This document shows, in pieces, positions 22,701 through 34,604 of a stretch of DNA of 64,000 nt. A program made the translations under genes and the position numbers. How positions within the stretch are numbered: position 1 is the stretch's first letter; every line of letters starts with the position of its first letter. The stretch is from Chionis minor. Lineage: Eukaryota > Chordata > Aves > Charadriiformes > Chionididae. The notes beneath the pieces are model-generated. The model was given only the letters and a program-made list of their open reading frames with translations, had not been told where the DNA came from and did not search any database. Location of the stretch: the NCBI GenBank assembly GCA_013398295.1, contig VZSF01000648.1, positions 1-64,000 of the forward strand, in the 5' to 3' direction.

Positions 22701-25640
22701 AACAGATGGAGTGTTTACATTTAGGAGAATCTTATATTGAATACTGAAAATGACTTACTGGTAAGCACAGCTTTAAGAGATTAAGAGGAGTCGCAGTTTG
22801 GTGTGTGTTGAATGTGCACTATGTTATGTGCTTAGCTTCAACTATAAACCATTTGCTGAGTTTTAGTGACTCTAATGTTTAGTCTTTGCGCCCCCTGTTT
22901 AGATATCAGTAGCCAAGTGTTTGCCTCTATGTAGCCTCAAGTTGCACTTTTTTCTGATGTAGTCATCAGATCGAATTATTTATAAAATGAGGACATCCTT
23001 TTGGATTTCATGTGTAAACAGTCTTAAATATGTGCACAGGCAGAGAGATTCTCATCTCTTTATCCACAGTTGAAGCCCAAATATTAATAAATAGTTTCAT
23101 TTAAGTTTTCCCTTTAAGGCTCAGATTTCTTCTCTAGATTATCCAGAGAAAAACTTTCACCTTGCCCTTGATCAAGTTACTAGTTGCAGTATGTCTCTGC
23201 TGCCGTGATTTATCATGAGTGAGGGTGAGTGAGTGAACTCTTTCGCAGTGGTTCCTACTGGGCAGGTATTAGCATAATCGAAACCATAGCTGCAGTTGCT
23301 GCCGTGTGCTGAGGGTAGGATCTGCTGTCTTCAGGCAACACGATGACTCCAGGTCTGTTAATTTCAGAATTAATAGCGAGAGCTGGAAGGTTGTTGCCAG
23401 CCCACTGAGGCGCTGTTTAAAATTTCCTTGGAGCTAAGTTGGAGTTGGACTTCGCTTATCTTGACAAAATGCTTTTCTTGCAGTAGGGATTTGGGGATGG
23501 TGGGGCGGGACTCTGGAGATCAGAGGTGTCTGCTGTTGCCTCAGGCCCCTGCAGCAGGGAGATGCTGTTGGTGCTCTCTCTGCTGCATCCTTTTGCTGGA
23601 GACCCGTGAAGCTCCCACCTGAACGGCTGCCTTTGGCTAGAGGGGGGAGACAGGGAAGTAAGGAGCAGGATGCTGTAAAACATGGGCTGAGAAAGGTGCA
23701 TCTTGCATAGGTTTTGAAGGTACTGGCTGCTGCCAGGGCAGCTTCATTTGTGTGTGTTTGTTTTAAAAAGCTTTGTGCCTTTTTGTTTGGCTTTTTTTTT
23801 TTAACAAAGCTTCAAACATCCCCTTAGCCAATGACAGAGAGGTTTGCAAATCAAAACCAAATCTGAGCATAGCACTACACTTGAGTGAGCTGTGCTAATC
23901 TAAGACAAGCTTCTGTTTCCTGCTTGGAGCTTCTCCCCCATGCTCTCGTTTGGCGCATGTACAGCACTGTGTGCTCACAGACACCTTTGAGACACAAACC
24001 AGTTACAGAAGTGTGTGTGGTGGCAACTTCTCCAAGCGCAGTATTTCACGTGCTTATTGCGCACCTACTCCTGGTGAGGAAGCAGGTGTTTGGAGTCATG
24101 TAGGCTAGAGAGGAGTCCTATGTTTGTGAATTAACATCTGTAACGGAGTGGTCTTGGGTCCTTTTTGTGTGTTCCTATGATCAGACAAAAAATGTAGTCT
24201 GTCAATAAAAGTAATCCCCATAAGAAGTCATACAGATGCAAGCAGTGTGTGAGCAGAATATTTTAGGTAGCGAATATGTTGAACTGATACAATCCCAAGT
24301 AGTCCATCTCTGCGGCTTGCATAAAAGCAGCCCCTTCAAGACCCTGTGGTCTCATCTTCCATCAGCAACTCAATGACTGACTGTCACTTAACTTATGGTA
24401 AGAGGATCGACAGAGATTTTGCCATCATTTCTCTCCCTCTACATTTTTCCAGACAGTTTGGCCTCCACAAATTGTACAGCCTCCCTTTCCTCCGCGTGGG
24501 AGAGTACAGACTGCTGCTGGAGGCAAGTAGGAGAGATTAACATTCATCTGTTCTCTCCTTGTGCTCTTTTCCATCTCGCGGGCATGGGAAGCTTATGAAT
24601 GTACCCCTCCTTTGGGGAGCGTTTCTACTCACTGCCCTGACAAAAAGACCACAGAGACCAGTAAGGTTGTGCAGTTTTCGCATTGCTGATTAAATAGGCA
24701 CATGAAAAAGCTGAGTACGGTGGCTCCCTAGAAGAGGTCAGAGAAGAAGATGGAAGGACCGGCGTAAGCCTTAGGTTGCTCACTTGCTGAGAGATCTCCT
24801 TTTCCAGAGTCCATACACATTGAGGGCTTAATGCAAAGGCTGCCCCTTCACTGGGTTCTCTCAGGAAAAGTGATACGAATTTATTTTGCAAGAGCTCTGT
24901 CTTTGATTCTTACTCTGTGTTTTAATTTTTCATGTATAGCCAGGAAATCTGATGGGGAATGTGGGAAAACAAATGTGGTTTGTTTTTTTCTTTTAAAAAA
25001 ACCCAAACCAGTCTTTGCTGGTGTGGAAGCTAAAGCTGATACTGTGCATGCATGTACAATCATAGCAGTGGTTGATAACGCTCAAATGCAGGATCAGGAG
25101 ATTTAGTTTCACTTTGTGGCATTGGCAGGGACAGGAAAGGTCTTGCCAACCCATGTTTTGGAATCGCCCTGCCACGCGGGGAGCTCTCAGCTGGTGTTGC
25201 CCTTTGGTATCTGTTTACCCTTCACAGGAGATGGGCACTGAGGTAGGTGCACATCATAAGGGGATGATGTATCTGCTCGCGTCTGCTTCCTCCCATGTGA
25301 GCACCAGCCTTGAGCTGCCTGTGGAGAAACAGCAATCACCTCATTGTCCCCAGTGTCTCCTGCTGCTACCAAATTAGGGGATCTCTCAATTAACAGTCAG
25401 GTATTCTTTCTCCCCACTGCCCCCCATCCTAGTGGGAGTGGTTGATAGTTAGCATTTACTAATGTAGGACTGTGAAGGTTTGCTCTCAATGAACTGCAAT
25501 CAGGAGGTCTCAGTCCTCCTTCAGTGATTAGCCCCTGCAGGAAGGAGGGCAGTGGGCCTCTTCCCGTCCCTTCCAGCACTAGCCACTGCCTGGTAGGATG
25601 TGATGAGCCAAGTGCCACCGCCACGGTGGCCTGGAGGTGA
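19733..25640. other. Non-coding stretch, no gene recognised
   Basis: About 5.9 kb without a defensible gene or a recognised repeat family. AT-rich parts (20430-22480) alternate with moderately GC-rich parts (23400-23650, 25100-25640). A-runs and T-runs occur near 20127, 20142, 21092 and 23790. Overlapping short frames on both strands lack domains. Confidence 0.45.
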
Positions 25641-25900
25641 TGGAGCTGCTGGTGTGGATGGTGGTTGCGAGAATTGCAGAATCTGGGAAGTCTTATGAGC
25701 ACTCAACCAAGACCTTGCATGAGGTGGTGGAAGAGTACAAATGCAGTATTTTTGGAAAGATACGGTGAGGATTTTACCTGGAGTACTGTGTATATTGCTA
25801 ACAGTGGCAGAGAATTTCTATGGAGTTGCTTGTTGAACTTCTGGAAGGATGTTGCTAATGGGCATCCAGTGTGGTGAGGTCAGTACAAGAGGAACAAAAC
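25640..25900 (+). repeat. Probable decayed CR1-type LINE fragment (reverse transcriptase 3' part)
   Basis: CTGGAGTACTGTGTA at 25778-25792 encodes LEYCV, the start of the well-conserved LEYCVQFW word near the end of CR1 reverse transcriptase. It is preceded by GGTGAGG at about 25765 (in CR1, VRPQLEYCV) and followed by a degraded GAAGGATGTTG-like word at about 25843. The rest is too diverged for a firm boundary and the reading frame is broken. CR1 is the dominant LINE of birds and turtles and inserts as 5'-truncated copies. A chance match to a 15-base word is possible, so this is a moderate call. Confidence 0.4.
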
Positions 25901-27374
25901 CTCCCATTCAGATAAAAGCAGCGGAAGGGAAAGGCTGCCACGTGTGGGACTGATTCAGGCTAAACTGGTCCGTGCAGTAGTTTCTGCAGCTCTTCAGAAA
26001 TATACTATGGGGTTGAGCTTCCCAGCTCAGACAGGTCTACATTCACGTTCCAGTCATGCTTTGGGAAAGCAGAAACAGCACCATCTGTGCCCTACTTCAT
26101 TTGAAAAAGTAAATTTAAAAAAAAATCTTGAATGCCAGCCATCTGCTGATATCTCATCCAGGCTCTGTCCCTGAATTTGGGGGCAGAGTCTGCAGGGAGA
26201 GGTACCGTACAGAGTAGATGAGCTGCCTGCACCTGGGGGTGCTGCTGGGTCCAGAAACCACCAGAGGAGCATGTTCAGGATGGCTTGGCTTCTCTGTCCA
26301 GCCACCTTCTGTAGTACCAAAATGGTCCTGCCCACAGAGAGCGAATCTGGGTCTCATGCTGCTGATAGAGCCCACAACACTTGGTTTATGGATCATTAAG
26401 AGGAGATTTCAGTGTTTCTGTGAGGTGGATGCAGGGTGATGACATGCTTAGGAGCCACCATATTGATGGCTGAGGCAAAAAGGTAGTCATCGCTTTTTCC
26501 TTGTAACCTGGTCACTGGGCATAGTGTTGTTTTGGGAACAGATTTGGTTCTGGTTTTCTACAAGTTGGCTATTAAAATAGGCCCAGTGTCTTGGTGGGAA
26601 CTAACACGAGCCCTCAGCCGGACACAGGAAATGAGCAGACTAGGTTTTATTTAGTTCTCTTCGTCCCAGATCTCCCTCAGCAAATAACCAGTGAGTTTTT
26701 TGATTTGCTTATGAAGGTGCTTTTTCTGAAATCAATGTGTCATTTTTCTATGTTGTAGTTCTCTCTTCCTCCCTGTTAGAGAAGTTGAGTGCTACTTCTC
26801 TCCTGATAGCTCTGTGTGAATGAGAACATGAGTAAGGCAGTAGAGAGTTAAAAAAAAAAAATCCATTAATTAAAATATTTACATTGGAAGCTGCAAAACA
26901 TTTACTCTTTGAGTAAAACAAACTTCCCCATTGTTCTTGTATGATTGCTGCAGTTTCTCTGAAAATAGCCAGGAAGAGGTTGTGCTCTGAGGAATTTTAC
27001 TGGGTTGGCAGGGTAATAGGAGGGTAGGGATACTCAAGTGGTCTCTTGGTCAGTGGCTTGCTTTTGCTCAAATCTTTGTCTCATGGATAAAAGAATATCT
27101 TCTTCATAGAAAAACAACAACAACAAACAAACCAAAAAAAATCCAGGAAATCCTCATAGTGGTGGAAGTATATTGTCATGTTATTCTGGTAATATCAAAA
27201 ATAAATGATCATCAGTAGAATATGAGAAAACAGTGTTGACTGGGTGAAAGGGCTATTTTTAGCTCTTTAAGTGTAAGTTACTGTAGACTTGGAGGAAGGG
27301 GAAAAAGAGAAGCATCCCAGAACAGGCAGTTTGGACCCTGGCTCCCAAGCAGCCCTCCTGGCTGGGGATGTGTG

Positions 27375-27465
27375 TGCTGCTATCCCTGTCTTGCTGGTGG
27401 GGAAATGGCAGCACAGCGCAGTGAAGGATGTCACCTTCCCATGGTGCTGAGCACTTGTGGTTCCT
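27375..27465 (-). repeat. Possible MIR-type SINE fragment (weak)
   Basis: The + strand has TGGGGAAATGGCAGCACAGC at 27399-27418, then GTGAAGGATGTCACC a few bases on, resembling the reverse complement of the MIR core (GGGGAAACTGAGGCACAGAG followed by AAGTGACTTGCCC). Only this short segment is similar and the flanks are not convincing. Confidence 0.25.
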
Positions 27466-28815
27466 GCTGGAATCTGTTGGCATCCCCGCTGCTTGGTGTC
27501 CAAGGAAAACGAAGCGAGGGTGCAAACTGGGGACGTTGGACCACTAAAACACAATGTTTTCTTTGCATATAGTTTTGTACTTCAGGTACAGGGATACTCT
27601 TAGTAGCATCACTGCAGGAAAAGTAAGCAAACATGAGAAATACTTGCTTCAAATCCTTCCATTACTGCCGTATCTCCCCCCAGATAACTGGATTGAAAAA
27701 TTAAAGGTTGTGTTTGGGTGGGGTTTTGCGGGGGGTGTGTGTGTTTTCTTTAAATATGATTCTGTCGTACAGTGTCCCATTCCACTCTTGCACGTTTCTG
27801 GCCTTTTCCAGCCTGGCACTGGACTAATAGGCTTTTAGGGCTTGTAGGCAGGACACTGAAAAGGCTAAAAGAGTGTATGGAGGAGTTGGTTGGTTTGGGT
27901 TGTTTTTTTTTTTTTTTAACGTCCTTGATTAAAATTTCCCACTCTAGGAATACTCTTACTCTTTTCAGAGTTGCCCGATGGGAGGTCTGTCTTCTGTCCT
28001 AGTGACTCATGGACTGGCTGGATTGCAGGTCATGTCTCCTTTTCTTAATAGTGCCACAGAAAAGTGTTTGTTCAAGCCTGAGTCTATCGTGACTATAAAT
28101 TTTATTAACAATTCCAAGGTTGCAGTTTTGTTGGTTAGGTGTGTGGTACTCTTTCCTCTGATCCCAGGTGTGCCAGACTGCGTCATGTTTACCCATATTA
28201 TAAAAACATCTTTGTTGCATTGAAAGGTTGGTTTGTAAAGGTGTTAAGAAATTAAATGTACTTGTTCTGGGTAGGTGTCACTTAAACTCATGCATGAGAG
28301 CTTTGTTTCATCCGTTTCTTGCATGCTTTACTGTATTTAAGGAAGGCTGTATGCTGACAGTTTCTTGGCCTGGAGATAAAAGGTGCTGCATACCCAGGTT
28401 TGATGTGCTGATAGAAAATGGTCTCCACGATGTATAACACCGCTGAGATTATTTCTAGCCATTACCACTGGTCTCATTTTACAGCCATTCACATTATGTA
28501 ATTTGATGCTCATTTAATTTAATGAGAGGATGCTGCAGACTTATTTATGACTCGGCAGGGCAACCTGTACGCTTTGGCCACCTCTGTTACCCTTGCAGAA
28601 GCAGGAAGACCGTGTTTCTTACAGAACATGTTACAACATCTTTAATACTCTTATATACAGGTTTCCCAGATTGCTGCAGACAAGAGGGCGACTTGCCTGG
28701 GGTGTAGATTATACTGGAATGGCAGCAGAAGTTTAACTTTTTTTCTTGAACTGCTTATTAGCCGTTTGTTGTAAGGTTATCAGGAGGTATTAATGGACTT
28801 TTCCTTTTGTTACAG

Positions 28816-28871
28816 ATGGAATTTTATGACTTGCTGGACACTGAATAGGACGAGGAGATGTGTCTGATAAG
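28816..28871 (+). other. Candidate non-coding exon, 56 nt
   Basis: A good acceptor (TTTTCCTTTTGTTACAG ending at 28815) and a good donor (AAG|GTGAGAG starting at 28872) enclose 56 nt. The segment has a stop in every frame; the frame starting with its first ATG reads MEFYDLLDTE then stops. If real, it would be a 5'-UTR, poison or lncRNA exon on the + strand. The pair may be coincidental. Confidence 0.2.
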
Positions 28872-31800
28872 GTGAGAGAGAGTAAGATAAACGTGCTCCT
28901 ACACAAAAGTCTCACTGACTTGTTTTTCAGGTTGAAGACAACTGTTTTTTCCCAAGACAGAACCCTGCAAATAATTGACATATTTTACATTACATCTGTC
29001 TCTGACCCTCCAAGCAGAGACCATGTCTGTTCTGTACGGCTTCTGTCCCAGTCCCTTCTCGTGGTGAACTGATGTAGAAAGTTCAGAAGACAAAAACATA
29101 TGTCTTTCCAGGCATGGGGGTTGGCAAGATAGGTCATACTTATCCTACTATTTTAGAGCTTTTACAAAAGTAACAGGGAGGTAGAAGAGTTTTTGTTCAG
29201 TTTTCAGATACTGTGTGCATACCCATGTACCCCCCGGCCATTTGAAAGGTAAAAAGATCTTTGAGATGTTTGTTTTGTTGGTGGGGTTTTGTGGTGTGTT
29301 TTTCAGTTGTGTGGGGTTTGGTTTTTTCCTTTTTTTTTTTTTACTAGGACACAGTGTGTATGAGTAGAAAATCTCTAGGTTTGAGTTTGAAATGAGTATT
29401 TGCTGTCACTAATGTGCTGAAGGAAGCTGTAGGTTTGCTGATTACTTATTAAATTGGTTTTTTAAATAGCATTTTTAAAAGGCAGTGTTTAAAAGATGCT
29501 TTTTTTCTCTTCTGGTTTCTGGTTCAGAGGCTTCAACTGGCAGATAGGAGTGGAGGTCTCGAAACTCTTAGGTGTTGGGATAACTGTATTCAAACAGCAA
29601 ACTGCCAAACATGGTGATCATATTACAGAGGGATCGTTACTGTCTTTCAGCCTACAATCCACCCTGCGACTATCCAGCTCTTTCACTCATGTGTTTCATT
29701 TTGTCTCCTCTATCTTCCTGAGCTCTCTGCTATTTACAGGCCTCAAAAATCCCTGTTGCTCTTTTTGGCTGTTGGTTGGAAAATGTAGGGGAAACAGCTA
29801 AATGCTGTTGCATGAGGACTAGGGCTAAATGACTTTTTCCTTGGTTTCAGAGATTTAGCTCTTGTAGACACTCTTGAGGGTTTTGTTTTGGTGGGCTTTT
29901 GTTCCATTTAAGTTTTGTTTGCTAAGTAGAGTTACCCTGTGGAGGGGTAGCTGCCCAAGCAAGAACCGAAAACTTTGAATGGCTCTTGGCACTGTGTGGA
30001 CTAGTGAAGAATCAAGGACTTGCTGGTTGCTTAGGTTTTCTTGCAAGTGCTAGGCATTTTGTCCATTCAGACTAACCTCTTTCATGTCACTGTTGAATTG
30101 TGTTATGAATATCTTACTTAATGGCTTACTCTCTATACAGAGGTGGTCTTGTATGTGTACGGTTGCTAAAATACAGCTCTTCAGGTGAGAGGTCTTGCAG
30201 TCTGCAGCGCTATTAGAGGGAACACCTCGCATGCATACCTCGTTTGTTATGTAAACGAGCTCCTTTGCTTGCACGTGTTAGAACCAGTCTGCCTGTGCTC
30301 CAAGAATGGGTAATGAAAATCGCTCTCAGGATTTCTTAGAGCGTGTTCAGCCCGACCTGTGCTGACACCCCTCTGCACGCAGGCAGTGCAGCTGCCGTCC
30401 CGTCATGCGCCTGCCACTGGCATTGCTGCGGCTGGAGGCTGCGCAGTGCTGGCCGCGGCACCGCCATGGGTGCGCGTACACTTGCCAGGGTGGGATAGGT
30501 GGAGATGCTTGTGTTCAGGCTGGGTTGTTCTAGCAGATCCAGTTGCCTGAGAAGCATATCTGTCCCATGTCACTGCAATGTTGGGGACTTTTCTGGCGTG
30601 CACATGGGACAGCTCTTCCATCGTACTCATTCAGCTGCCAGTGTTTTCCCAAGATGTTACTTCTCATGTGTTATACATATAGTATGTAGCATAAATATAT
30701 GTTATATTGTTTAATTTTAAGTTCTGTTCTCTTCTGTGAAGTGGGTATTGATAAATCTGCGTGCTCTAACGTGGGGACCTCTTGTGACACAGCAGCCGGC
30801 TGCTGTTGTACAGTCTCTTCTAGGGCTAGCTTGCTTTCCCTTTTTCTCATAAAACAACCACTGATGAAGCTCTGTTTCCAGCAAGTGCTGCAGCTTGAGG
30901 CCACGACACCTTCTCTTGCTGTGGCTTTATTGCCAGCCCCAGGGACACACAAATGGTGAGCCAGATCCCTAGCAATTGCAGGACTGGCTTTAAGATGAGA
31001 TTCTGGGAGGAAAAGTAACACTTTCCACTGGCTCTTGTCTTTCTTCCCTAGAAGAAAATACTCTGTCCTTGTCTTGTGCAATACCTTCTTAGGGTTGAAA
31101 TTAGTTCTGAGCTATGAATGCGTGTGTCTTGTTCTCCTTTCTCTGAGAGGGCTTCATTTATCCCTTCCCCAGCAGCCTGGGCTGGAGAAGTGCCACAGAA
31201 GGTCCTCCTGTGTCACAAGAAGTAGCTGTCCTGGTTGTGCTCTTTCTCAAGGCCACAGTTGTCTGGTGTCCCTCATTCTTTCAACTGTCCTTACTACTAC
31301 AGCATCAGTGTTATTTTATTTTGGGTTTTTTTAACCTTCTGCTCTCTCTCTGTGTTCCCTCTCCCCATTTACATTTGGGTTTCCATCCTTCCAGCCAGGC
31401 ATCTGGTTCCTGCCCCAAAGTGCCCTCAGGGCCTGTCTGTGCCTCCTGTCGATGTTTTCCCTTGGTTGCTTCCAGTTTTCATGGACATTTCCTGACCCGT
31501 TCCCTGCTGTTTCTTCTTCTGGGGCAGTACTTCTGAAGCACTCGTCTTTCTTGCTGCTGTTGCAATTAAAGGGCTTGGTATCTTTTAGTCCCATTTAAAG
31601 CAAGGAGAGATGGTCCAGTCTGTGCAGGGAGTAATCTTGTTTTAATGCTAGCCATGGTGACTTCCTTGTAATGGCTGGCTTTTGGCATCCATCCTATTGA
31701 TTATATGACAAGGTCAAATAAAAAAACAAACAGCTTTTAATATGCCCGAAGCCTAACGATGAAATTATGAGACCCGGTGAGCTTGCAGTGATGTTGATAG

Positions 31801-33889
31801 GTGCCAGACCTCTCATCCAATATTTTCTTTTCCTTCCCTCATATATCCCTGTGCCTTTATCTTACTTCCTTCCCAGGAACCCAGGGCCCTTGTGAACTGC
31901 AAGTCAAGTTTCACATGAAGTCTGTCTGATCGCTCGGATCATAAATACAAAATCATTCTATAAGACATAATCTATTTTCAGAGGGATGTTTATGAGATAA
32001 AAATTACTTTGATTGCTGAAATGGCATTGTGTCATTTTTGGAAGGAAATGATGAGGAAGTAACTGTTGTCAGGCCTATTTTCACCCGCCGTTAGCTTAGA
32101 CCTGACAAATTGCAACTCCAAGGTCGCTTGCCTTAACAGTTCCAAATTAGGTTGCCAGTTAATATTGATTATCTGAAAAGCAGTAGGTTGATGTATATTC
32201 TATTATTAATAGCTGTTAATGCACTTTATAATAGCAATCTGTTTTGCAAACATTTTCTGGTTGTTCTTTTTTAATGAGTCTTGGCAGTGAAAACCTCAAT
32301 TTAACACATGCAGAACTACAGTAACTGGTTGAAGTATTTGTGTTTTTTTGCATTTTGGGTGTGTTTTTGTTGTTGCTTTTTTACTGGGAGTAACACTTCA
32401 TTTTGATGAGACTGAACTGAAGCAAAGTCCGGGAATGATTTCTGTCTACACTGGTACATTGTGGTTTCTTCTTGTGTTAGTGCACGGCAGTGCAAAACTC
32501 TTGCATCACTGCTAGATGAGTTTTAATAACTTCCCTTGAGAAAAACTTTCCAAATAAGAAAGCTAATTTGAATAAAACAGTAACAGATAATTTGAGTTCC
32601 TTTTCTTGTGTTATTTAGCTGTTTTGTCACAATATGTGGAAAGTACCTGGAAAGCACAGGGAGAAAAATGGGAAGTCTCTCATGCATAAGGAAAAGCCTC
32701 TAGATAACAAAGTTTGAGGGGGGGAACACCTACATAAATATAGACATCAAGGTAAATGCTTTTTCCTTTTCTTTTGCTTCCAGAAAATCTGAATATTTGC
32801 ACAATCTGATGTTGCAAGTTGTAAATGCTTAACACTTCTGAAAGAATAAATTACTTCAGTGCCTGAATGTGTAGATAACTGTCAGCTTCAAAGGATCAAG
32901 CGAGTTGGAAGGAATGTCTGAAGAACTTGGTATAGGCAGGTACCAGGCAGAATATAGAAAGCAGGGGAATACATTCAACTAATATAACAGCAGCCTAGAT
33001 ATAAGTTTATATATAAATTAAGACTAAGCATGTTATGAAAACGAATTTGTGTGGTTCTGCTTTTAATGTAAAAGTGGAATACTCACTTCCCCCTCCCCAT
33101 CTCTGTCACACTGTGTTTCCCAAGCTCTTGTTGTAAGAATTGTGCTGCTTCTATAAAAGTTGAGATGGAAAATTAACCTATTTAATACTTTTCAAACTAC
33201 CCTTACAAAAAAGGCTGTCTTTCACTGTAGCATGTACTTGTCATGAGCAGGCTGCTTCTGTAAGGTGTAAGTAACGTTGTGCTCTTGACTAAGCAAGTAA
33301 GAGAAACTGAAATCAGTACTGTAAAATGCATATTAAAGCTATAGGGCTAAGATGGAAAGAGCCATTTTGGCTTTTGCTTGAGAAGTGAACTGATCTGAAG
33401 TTCCCCTCAGAGTATGTAAAGCACAAACAAGAAGGGGTGTAATTTAGAACTGCAGTTGCCGGGATGCGTGTTTGCCCATCTTTCACCCCACCCCACTCAG
33501 TAAGCCAATGCAGGGTGCTAAACCTGGCAAAAACTGCTAGCTCTGGCTTCTCCTTAGCAGTTATTTTTTCTGGCCCAAGTTTTGTGGGCTCCAACAGGCA
33601 TGCAGGCACAAGGGGAGCATCAGGGCAGACCCTGGGGGTTGCAGTTGCCCCCTTGAGGTGGGCACCCACCGGAGCAGGTCTGCAGGGTGACGTGGGCATC
33701 GCTGCTGCTGCTCGTCACTGAGCCCACCACCCTGGCCAGACACACCCTTCTTTCTTCCTTTCTCTGATGTCTGTGGTGGCGCTGGAGCTTGGAGGCATGG
33801 TGTGGGGAGCAGGTGACCATCTACCTGGTGGGCATGCAGGGTACCAGCTCTGTGGTTGCGGGGCAGCCGCCAATTTCGGTGCTTGAAAA

Positions 33890-34095
33890 TAGCGCTGGCA
33901 GCCAGGAACTTCTAACTGCAGCTCTGCTAATGACTAGTGTTGTGGTTTTGGGCAACTCCCTTGGTTGTCTTTGAGTCAACTCCCCTGTCAGTAAAAAGGG
34001 GATGATACTCCTTTGTAACTTACTGTTGAAATGATTAATTATTGTGCTTCTGATGTGAAGGTCCTGCCATGTATTGTTGCCATTGGTATGGAGAG
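33890..34095 (+). repeat. MIR-type SINE
   Basis: The segment follows the MIR core order: a CAGCTCTGC word (33921), then a GTTGTGGTTTTGGGCAACTCC block corresponding to GTGTGACCTTGGGCAAGTCAC, then CCCCTGTCAGTAAAAAGGGGATGATACTCC corresponding to the CATCTGTAAAATGGGGATAATA block, then GTTGAAATGATTAATTATTG corresponding to GTTGTGAGGATTAAATGAG. MIRs are ancient tRNA-headed SINEs shared by amniotes and long inactive. The 161-codon minus-strand open frame that overlaps it is therefore not a gene. Confidence 0.75.
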
Positions 34096-34435
34096 ACCTC
34101 TTGGCTTTTGTTAAGAAACCCTGACTCCAAGAACACAACAGGTTGTGGGGACTGTTTTGGGGTTTTTTTCCTGTTAACTTCTGAAACAGATCAGATTGAC
34201 TCTCAGTACCGAAGTAACCACCACTACGGACCATTTGAGTCTTGGCCCACTCTCCTCCTCTTTTCCTTCCTCTGCACAACTCCCTTCTTGACTGTCTACT
34301 TTTCATATCAAACTTGTCCTAAATGAATTGAAGACAGGGTGTCAGGTATAGCTAAACAGGAGAATTTAGTTGAGGCCAAAGGTAAAATCCTAGCAGTGAG
34401 GCTAAGGGTGTAGCGAAATAGAGAAATGTTCAGCT

Positions 34436-34567
34436 TTTTTTTTTTTTCTTTTTTCTCCCTGAAATCCATTCTGCATGGAGGCTGTGCCGTTTCCAGGCTC
34501 TGGCTTGGTTGCCAACCTGAGACATGCCAGTAACTTGCTGTGTGTTTTTAAAAAAAAAAANTTTGTG

Positions 34568-34602
<35 letters not shown>
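34436..34602. repeat. T/A homopolymer region with an N and a possible false duplication
   Basis: A T-rich run at about 34436-34458 is followed at 34541-34560 by TGTGTTTTT plus 11 A, an N at 34561, then TTTGTGTTTTTTT plus 28 A (34575-34602). The TGTGTTTTT-poly(A) motif on either side of the N looks like the same sequence twice, which would fit two reads or contigs joined with an overlap left in place. A true slippage duplication is the alternative. Confidence 0.7.

Positions 34603-34604
<2 letters not shown>

Larger units (their letters stand above)
25901..33889. other. Non-coding stretch, no gene recognised
   Basis: About 8 kb without a defensible gene. Notable contents are CA/AAC-rich DNA near 27110, T/G-rich low-complexity runs near 27900, 29270-29342 and 32340, and a CpG-bearing patch at 30350-30480 that gives overlapping frames in several phases. 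31920-32260 is AT-rich, free of low complexity and could be a conserved non-coding element. Frames up to 136 codons (minus strand, 30671-31081) show no domain. Confidence 0.45.

Noticed and set aside
33821..34306. 161-codon minus-strand open frame, the longest real one in the window
   Set aside because: It overlaps a MIR SINE on the opposite strand (33890-34095), has no domain, and this length is expected by chance in 64 kb.
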